This document shows positions 59,212-64,000 of a stretch of DNA of 64,000 nt, piece by piece. The DNA comes from DASSUW01 sp963730535 (GTDB lineage Bacteria > Actinomycetota > Thermoleophilia > Solirubrobacterales > Solirubrobacteraceae). The notes below the pieces were generated by a model. The model saw only the letters and a program-made list of their open reading frames with translations, searched no databases and was not told the origin of the DNA. The position numbers and the translations under genes were made by a program. How positions within the stretch are numbered: position 1 is the first letter of the stretch; each line of letters opens with the position of its first letter. The stretch spans positions 248,001 through 312,000 of the forward strand of contig CAVSRU010000007.1 of the NCBI GenBank assembly GCA_963730535.1, in the 5' to 3' direction.

Positions 59212-61064
59212 TCGATCGACTCGGCGAGGAGCGTGGCGACGTCGACCACGCGCAGGTCGCGGCCGCTGCTCTTCACGCCGTCGTCGAGCATCACCGTGCA
59301 GAACGGGCACGCGACCGCGAGCGTGGAGGCGCCGGTCTCGGCCGCCTCGCGCACGCGCTCCTCGTTGATCGCGCCTGCGCGCTCCTCCATCCACATGTGC
59401 GCCCCGCCCGCGCCGCAGCAGAACGTGCGCTCCTCGCGGCGCTCCATCTCGACCGGCCGGCCGACGGCGGCCGCCAGCTCGCGCGGCTGGGCGCGCACGT
59501 CGTTGTGGCGGGCGAGGTAGCAGGAGTCGTGGTAGGTGATCGACTCCTCGCTCGCCGTGGGCGAGAGCCGGCCCTCGCGCACCAGCGACGCCAGCAGCTC
59601 GGTGTGGTGCACGACCTCGTAGCTCCCGCCGAAGTCCGGGTACTCGTGCGCGAGCGTGTTGAAGCAGTGCGGGCAGCTGGCGACGATCTTCGTCACCCCC
59701 GCCTCGCCGAGCGTCGCGACGTTCTGCTCCGCGTAGGCCTGGAAGACGAACTCGTTGCCCATCCGGCGCGCCGGGTCGCCCGTGCAGGCCTCGAGCGCGC
59801 CGAGGATCGCGAAGTCGACGCCCGCGGCGGTCAGCAGCTTGGCGGTCGAGCGCGCGGTCTCGCGCGCGCGCTCGTCGAACGACGCCGCGCACCCCACCCA
59901 GTACAGGTACTCGGGGACGGGGTCGCCGGGCTCGAGCACGCGCACGTCGAGCCCCTCGGCCCACGCGGCGCGCTCCGCCTGCGGCTTGCCCCACGGGTTG
60001 GCCTGGCGCTCGACGTCGCGCAGCATCGGCTCGGCCTCGCTCGGGAACCGCGACTCGACCATCACGAGGTGGCGCCGCAGGTCGAGGATGTGGTCGATCT
60101 GCTCGATGTTCACCGGGCACGCCTGCACGCACGCGCCGCAGGTCACGCAGTCCCACACCATCTCCTCGAGCTCCCCCCGCTCCACCACGGCGGGGCCTTC
60201 GTACGTCTCGGCCGCCAGCGCCTTCGGCCCCTCCTCGAACAGGTGGTCGCGCACGCCCATGATCACGAGCTTCGGGGAGAGCGTCTTGCCGGTGGCGTAC
60301 GCCGGGCAGGCGTCCTGGCAGCGCCCGCACTCCGTGCACGACATCGCATCCATCATCTGCTTCCACGTCAGGTCCTCGACGGTCCCGATGCCGAAGCGCA
60401 TCTCCTCCTCGGGCACGTCCGGGTCGTCGAACCGCAACGGCTCGAGCCTCCCCCGCGCCCGCGTGCGCCCGAAGTAGACGTTGATGGCAGCCGTGGCGAT
60501 GTGCAGGTGCTTGGAGTACGGCAGGTAGACGAGGAAGCCGAGGATGAGGAGCACGTGCGCCCACGCCCAGACCTGCGACTCGGTGGCGTGGTAGAGCAGC
60601 AGCGTCGTCACGATGCTCGCGATCCAGGCCAGGATGAGATCGGCCTCGCCCAGGTGGCTGCCCTCGAAGCGGCGCGGCCGGACGACCTTCCGGATGTAGA
60701 ACGCCGTCGCCACGCCGATCAGGGCGAGTACGCAGAACACGTTGGCCAGCGCCTCGTACCAGCCCCAGTGCGGCGCCGCGTCGGCGTCGACGATCGCGAT
60801 CATCGCGATCGGGATCGCCGGGAACAGGACGATGAACGCCCAGAAGATGAAGGCGTGCATGAGGCCGGGGACGAGCCGCTGGAGGAGCTTGCGCTGCCCC
60901 AGCACCACGACCGCCTCCTGCCGCAGCCGGTCCGGCACGCGATCGTCGCGCGCGATGCCCGATGCATGTCCCATTCTCAGGAGCCGGGCGAGCAGCCACA
61001 CGCGGCGCGCGAAGAGGACCACCGCCACCGCGACGGCGGCGGTCAGCGCCAGGGCGGCGATCAT
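59208..61064 (-). CDS. Membrane Fe-S oxidoreductase, ETF:(mena)quinone oxidoreductase-like (EtfD/HdrD-type)
   Basis: The 618-aa protein has about six N-terminal transmembrane helices (NarI-like, likely for heme or quinone), two 4Fe-4S motifs (CTECGRCQDACP and CVTCGACVQACP), then two CCG-type domains (SCPHCFNT...CYLARHN...CCGAGG) of heterodisulfide reductase HdrD. This matches the EMO/EtfD enzyme known in mycobacteria, which takes electrons from EtfBA to menaquinone. ATG 61064 overlaps the etfA stop (ATGA), so it belongs to the ETF operon. Confidence 0.88.
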   Translation of the reverse strand: MIAALALTAAVAVAVVLFARRVWLLARLLRMGHASGIARDDRVPDRLRQEAVVVLGQRKLLQRLVPGLMHAFIFWAFIVLFPAIPIAMIAIVDADAAPHWGWYEALANVFCVLALIGVATAFYIRKVVRPRRFEGSHLGEADLILAWIASIVTTLLLYHATESQVWAWAHVLLILGFLVYLPYSKHLHIATAAINVYFGRTRARGRLEPLRFDDPDVPEEEMRFGIGTVEDLTWKQMMDAMSCTECGRCQDACPAYATGKTLSPKLVIMGVRDHLFEEGPKALAAETYEGPAVVERGELEEMVWDCVTCGACVQACPVNIEQIDHILDLRRHLVMVESRFPSEAEPMLRDVERQANPWGKPQAERAAWAEGLDVRVLEPGDPVPEYLYWVGCAASFDERARETARSTAKLLTAAGVDFAILGALEACTGDPARRMGNEFVFQAYAEQNVATLGEAGVTKIVASCPHCFNTLAHEYPDFGGSYEVVHHTELLASLVREGRLSPTASEESITYHDSCYLARHNDVRAQPRELAAAVGRPVEMERREERTFCCGAGGAHMWMEERAGAINEERVREAAETGASTLAVACPFCTVMLDDGVKSSGRDLRVVDVATLLAESID

Positions 61065-61990
61065 CCGCTGACTCTGCGCAGCTCGGCGGTGATGGCCGGC
61101 ACGATCTCGGCGACGTCGCCGATCACGGCGTAGTCGGCGGTGGCCATGATCGGCGCCTCCGGGTCGGAGTTGATCGCCAGCAGCTTCTTCGCGCCCTTGC
61201 AGCCGGCCATGTGCTGCGTCGCGCCGCTGATGCCGCACGGGATGTACAGCTCCGGCGAGATCTTCGTGCCCGTCTGCCCGACCTGGTCGGTGTGCGAGCG
61301 CCAGCCGGCCATCGTCACGGCGCGCGAGCAGCCGACGGCGCCGCCCAGCATCCCGGCCAGCTCCTCGAGCGGCGCGAAGCCCTCCGGCGAGCCGACGCCG
61401 CGACCGCCGGACACCACGACCGGCGCCTCGGCCAGCGAGAGGCCGCCGGTGGAGGTGTCGACGCGCTCGACGACGCGCGCCACGAGGTCCTCGTCGCGCA
61501 GCTCCGGGGTGAAGGTCGCCACGGCCGGATCGCCTGCGGCGGTCGCGGGCGCGACGGCGTGCGGGGCCACGGTCATCAGCTTCACCGCCCCGTGCAGCCG
61601 GGCCTCCTCGAGCAGGCTGCCGCCCCAGCGCATGCGGGTCACCTCGGCGGGATCGCCGGGCGCGGCGGCGACGCAGTTGGCCGCCAGCGCGCCGCCGGTC
61701 ATCACCGCGGCGTGCGCGAGCACCTCGTTGCCGCGCTCGCTCCCGGCGGCGATCACGACCGTCGGCTCGAGCTGGGCGAGCGCGCGCGCCCACGCCTGCG
61801 GCGCGTAGGCGCCGTCGAGCTCGGCCACGTGCGCGGTGCCCACCGGCAGGTTCGAGGCCGCGTCGGCCCCGCCGATGAGCACCGCGTCGACCCCGTTCCC
61901 CCCGGCGAAGTCCAGCGCGAACGCCAGCGCCTGCAACGACAGCTCGTCGGGCTCGCCCCCGGCGTGCTCGACGAAGACCACGACGGTCAT
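61061..61990 (-). CDS. etfA: Electron transfer flavoprotein alpha subunit
   Basis: The 309-aa subunit has the FAD-binding C terminus: GGRGVGSPEGFAPL, VGQTGTKISPELYIPCGISGA and HMAGCKGAKKLLAIN. It pairs with EtfB to carry electrons from a dehydrogenase to the membrane reductase that follows. It overlaps both neighbours by 4 nt. Confidence 0.95.
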   Translation of the reverse strand: MTVVVFVEHAGGEPDELSLQALAFALDFAGGNGVDAVLIGGADAASNLPVGTAHVAELDGAYAPQAWARALAQLEPTVVIAAGSERGNEVLAHAAVMTGGALAANCVAAAPGDPAEVTRMRWGGSLLEEARLHGAVKLMTVAPHAVAPATAAGDPAVATFTPELRDEDLVARVVERVDTSTGGLSLAEAPVVVSGGRGVGSPEGFAPLEELAGMLGGAVGCSRAVTMAGWRSHTDQVGQTGTKISPELYIPCGISGATQHMAGCKGAKKLLAINSDPEAPIMATADYAVIGDVAEIVPAITAELRRVSG

Positions 61991-62736
61991 GCGACCCCCA
62001 GCCGCTGGAACAGCTCGACGACGGCGGGGGCGGCGCTCGGACCCTCACCGAGCACCTCTGCCTGCCGCCCTCGACCCTCCGGGACCACGAGCCGCACGAG
62101 CTCGAGCCGCGCGTCGCGCCGCGCCGGCTCGCGGCGCTCGACCGGCTTGCGCCGCGCGCGCAGCTTGGCCGGCACCGACGGATAGCGCGGCAGGTTGATC
62201 CCCTCCTTGACCGTGACCACGGCCGGCAGCGGGACGCGGTACACGTCGCGCGCCGAGCCGGACTCCTGCTCGCCCCGTAGCTCACCGTCTTCGACCGCCA
62301 GCGCCTTCAGCCCCGTCACGCACGGGCGCCCGAGCGCGTGGGCGACGCGGATCCCGACCTGGTAGCCGCCCGCGTCCGCCGACTCGTTGCCGAAGATCAC
62401 CAGGTCCGGCGCCTCGGCCTCGATCACGTCGGCGAGTGCCGCGGCGGTCGACTCCGGGTCCCAGTCGCTGCCGTCGGTTTCGAGCAGGATCGCGCGGTCG
62501 GCGCCGTTTGCGAGCGCGTCGCGCAGCTGCTCCTCGGCCTCGGGCGGACCGAGTGTGACCACCGTGACGGAACCGCCGTGGGTCTCGACGAGCCGCACCG
62601 CCTCCTCGACCCCGCACTCCTCGTGCGGGCTGACGGTGAAGCCCAAGTGGCGCGTCTCGATCCCGCGTTCGTCAGCCGTGAGCACCATCTTGCCGCCGGT
62701 CAGCGGCACGCGCTTGACGCAGACGAGGACGTCCAT
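61987..62736 (-). CDS. etfB: Electron transfer flavoprotein beta subunit
   Basis: The 249-aa subunit begins DVLVCVKRVPLTGGKMV and has the AMP-binding region (SADAGGYQVGIRVAHALG and KEGINLPRYPSVPAKLRA). The C terminus is slightly longer than in housekeeping EtfB. ATG 62736 shares one base with the stop of the dehydrogenase gene, so the ETF seems dedicated to that enzyme. Confidence 0.94.
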   Translation of the reverse strand: MDVLVCVKRVPLTGGKMVLTADERGIETRHLGFTVSPHEECGVEEAVRLVETHGGSVTVVTLGPPEAEEQLRDALANGADRAILLETDGSDWDPESTAAALADVIEAEAPDLVIFGNESADAGGYQVGIRVAHALGRPCVTGLKALAVEDGELRGEQESGSARDVYRVPLPAVVTVKEGINLPRYPSVPAKLRARRKPVERREPARRDARLELVRLVVPEGRGRQAEVLGEGPSAAPAVVELFQRLGVA

Positions 62737-64000
62737 CACGAGCGGATGCGGCTGTTGTCGGGGTCGAAGATCGGCGTCGAGCCGGCGACCGCGACCGTGA
62801 CCGGGTAGCGCTCGTTCATGTACTCCACCGCCAGCTCCCGGCCCTCGACCGCGTGCTCGGGCGGCACGTAGGCCATCAGCACGTACTTGCCGACCGACGG
62901 CGCCGACCCGGCCGTGGTGACGAACGAGCGGCGCCCCTTGGCGTCGACGAGCGGTTCGCCGTCGCGGGTCACGATCGGCTCGCGCCCGAGCATGTAGCGC
63001 TTGGCGCCCGACGACGACGTGTGGTCGTCGACGGTCAGCGTGCACATCAGCGCTGCCGGATCCTCCGAGCGGTGCCGCACATGCGCGTCCCGCCCGACGA
63101 AGTCCTGGTCCTTGACCTTCCCCCACGCCATGTCGGCCTCGACGACGTCGTACTCCGCGTCGAGCTCGAAGCCGAACGCGCGGTAGCCCTTCTCGATCCG
63201 CCCCGTGGTCCCGTACACCCCGATGCCGGCGGGGATGAGCCCGTGCGGCTCGCCCGCCTCCCACACCATGTCCCACAGCCGAGCACCCTGCTCGATCGGC
63301 ACGTGGAGCTCCCACCCGAGGTCGCCGACGTAGGAGATGCGCAGGGCGAGCACCTGGAGCGGCCCGATCTCGATGAACCGGCAGCGGGCGAAGGGGAAGC
63401 CCTCGTGCGAGACGTCGTCGCCCGTGAGGCTCGAGAGGATGTCGCGGGCGCGCGGGCCCCACAGCCCGAGCGTCGTCCACGCGCCCGTGAGATCGGTCAC
63501 GACGGCGCCGTCCCCGTTGTCCCGGAACCACTTGAGGTCCGCCATCCCGTGCAGGCCTCCGGTGACCACCCGGAAGCGATCGTGCTCCAGCCGCAGGATC
63601 GTGAGGTCGGAGCGAAAGCCGCCGCCGGGCGTGAGCAGCGGCGTGTAGACGGCGCGGCCGACAGCCACGTCCATCTGCCGCATCGCCACCCGCTGAACCG
63701 TGTCCAGCGCACCCGCGCCCGCGATGTCGAAGATGCAGAAGGCCGACAAGTCGAACATCGCCGCCCGTTCGCGCATGGCGAGGTGCTCGGCGTTGATGAT
63801 CGGCGACCACCAGCGGGCGTCCCATTCGGCGTCGCGTCCGTTGAGCCCGTACTGCTCCACCAGCGGAGCGTTCGACTCGTACCAGAACGGCCGCTCCCAC
63901 CCCGCGGTCTCGAAGAACATCGCGCCCAGCGCCTCCTCGCGCGCGTGGAACGGTGGCAGCCGCACGCCGCGGTTCGACGCCCACTGCTCGCCGGGGTGGA
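62736..64000 (-). CDS. FAD-dependent dimethylglycine/sarcosine dehydrogenase-like enzyme, 3' part
   Basis: The frame stays open to the window edge, so the N-terminal FAD domain is missing. The visible part starts HPGEQWASNRGVRLPPFHARE and is the GcvT-like folate-binding domain: GAMFFETAGWERPFWYES, MFDLSAFCIFDIAGAGA, YVGDLGWELHVP, GGTTGRIEKGYRAFG-like region and KVKDQDFVGRD. Such enzymes demethylate dimethylglycine or sarcosine and pass electrons to ETF, which is encoded next. The family is clear; the exact substrate is not. Confidence 0.88.
   Translation of the reverse strand, partial: HPGEQWASNRGVRLPPFHAREEALGAMFFETAGWERPFWYESNAPLVEQYGLNGRDAEWDARWWSPIINAEHLAMRERAAMFDLSAFCIFDIAGAGALDTVQRVAMRQMDVAVGRAVYTPLLTPGGGFRSDLTILRLEHDRFRVVTGGLHGMADLKWFRDNGDGAVVTDLTGAWTTLGLWGPRARDILSSLTGDDVSHEGFPFARCRFIEIGPLQVLALRISYVGDLGWELHVPIEQGARLWDMVWEAGEPHGLIPAGIGVYGTTGRIEKGYRAFGFELDAEYDVVEADMAWGKVKDQDFVGRDAHVRHRSEDPAALMCTLTVDDHTSSSGAKRYMLGREPIVTRDGEPLVDAKGRRSFVTTAGSAPSVGKYVLMAYVPPEHAVEGRELAVEYMNERYPVTVAVAGSTPIFDPDNSRIRS

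Overview
The window is a high-GC actinobacterial chromosome segment, densely packed and rich in 1-4 nt start/stop overlaps (ATGA, GTGA, TTGA). Codon bias, a secreted-protein tail built around an LWGDGxGRFRT core, FHA-HTH and kinase families, and many MMPL and membrane-lipid genes suggest Thermoleophilia (Solirubrobacter/Conexibacter-like). That placement is inferred from protein style only; no rRNA is present. I see no tRNA, rRNA, CRISPR array, transposase or prophage genes.

Layout. 1-1.1 kb: end of a sugar ABC operon (permease, ATPase). 1.1-2.2 kb: a tiny Cys/His protein, a roughly 210-bp palindromic repeat element and an FHA-HTH regulator. 2.3-5.7 kb: a lower-GC block of a membrane protein, two lipoproteins and a decayed gene. 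6-11.5 kb: four Ser/Thr kinases, one carrying an extracytoplasmic FG-GAP propeller and one a GAF domain. 11.6-24.9 kb: GMC oxidoreductase with its companion protein, two membrane proteins, an opposing MMPL transporter, then a tightly coupled operon of Cys-nucleophile hydrolase, three unknown proteins and a DyP peroxidase. 24.9-33 kb: a BNR-repeat secreted protein and a second lipid-type operon (membrane protein, FAD oxidase, Cys-nucleophile hydrolase, SRPBCC protein, MMPL). 33-40.3 kb: adenylate/guanylate cyclase with two tandem CHASE2 sensors, two DUF3307 membrane proteins, two secreted proteins sharing a C-terminal module, and a second copy of the palindromic element. 40.4-47.8 kb: fumarylacetoacetase, ribokinase and phosphoesterase; a nucleosidase-like protein; a C5-epimerase-like lipoprotein with a STAS protein; a hotdog-fold protein. 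47.8-51.5 kb: cold-shock protein, fatty-acid desaturase, cyclopropane synthase and DEAD-box helicase, which reads as a cold/membrane-adaptation cluster. 51.6-57.2 kb: LVIVD secreted protein, a dioxygenase with a clear promoter/operator, an M1 peptidase, and an FAD oxidase. 57.2-64 kb: M20 amidohydrolase, IclR regulator, and a dehydrogenase-EtfB-EtfA-membrane Fe-S reductase operon that forms a complete electron path from an N-methyl amine-type substrate to quinone.

Several otherwise well-conserved genes are broken by single-base-type frameshifts (near 21.53, 23.67, 24.17, 37.58, 42.83 kb and a cluster at 36.9-37.07 kb). Because they hit genes that are intact on both sides, sequencing or assembly error is as likely as real decay, and these genes are marked accordingly.
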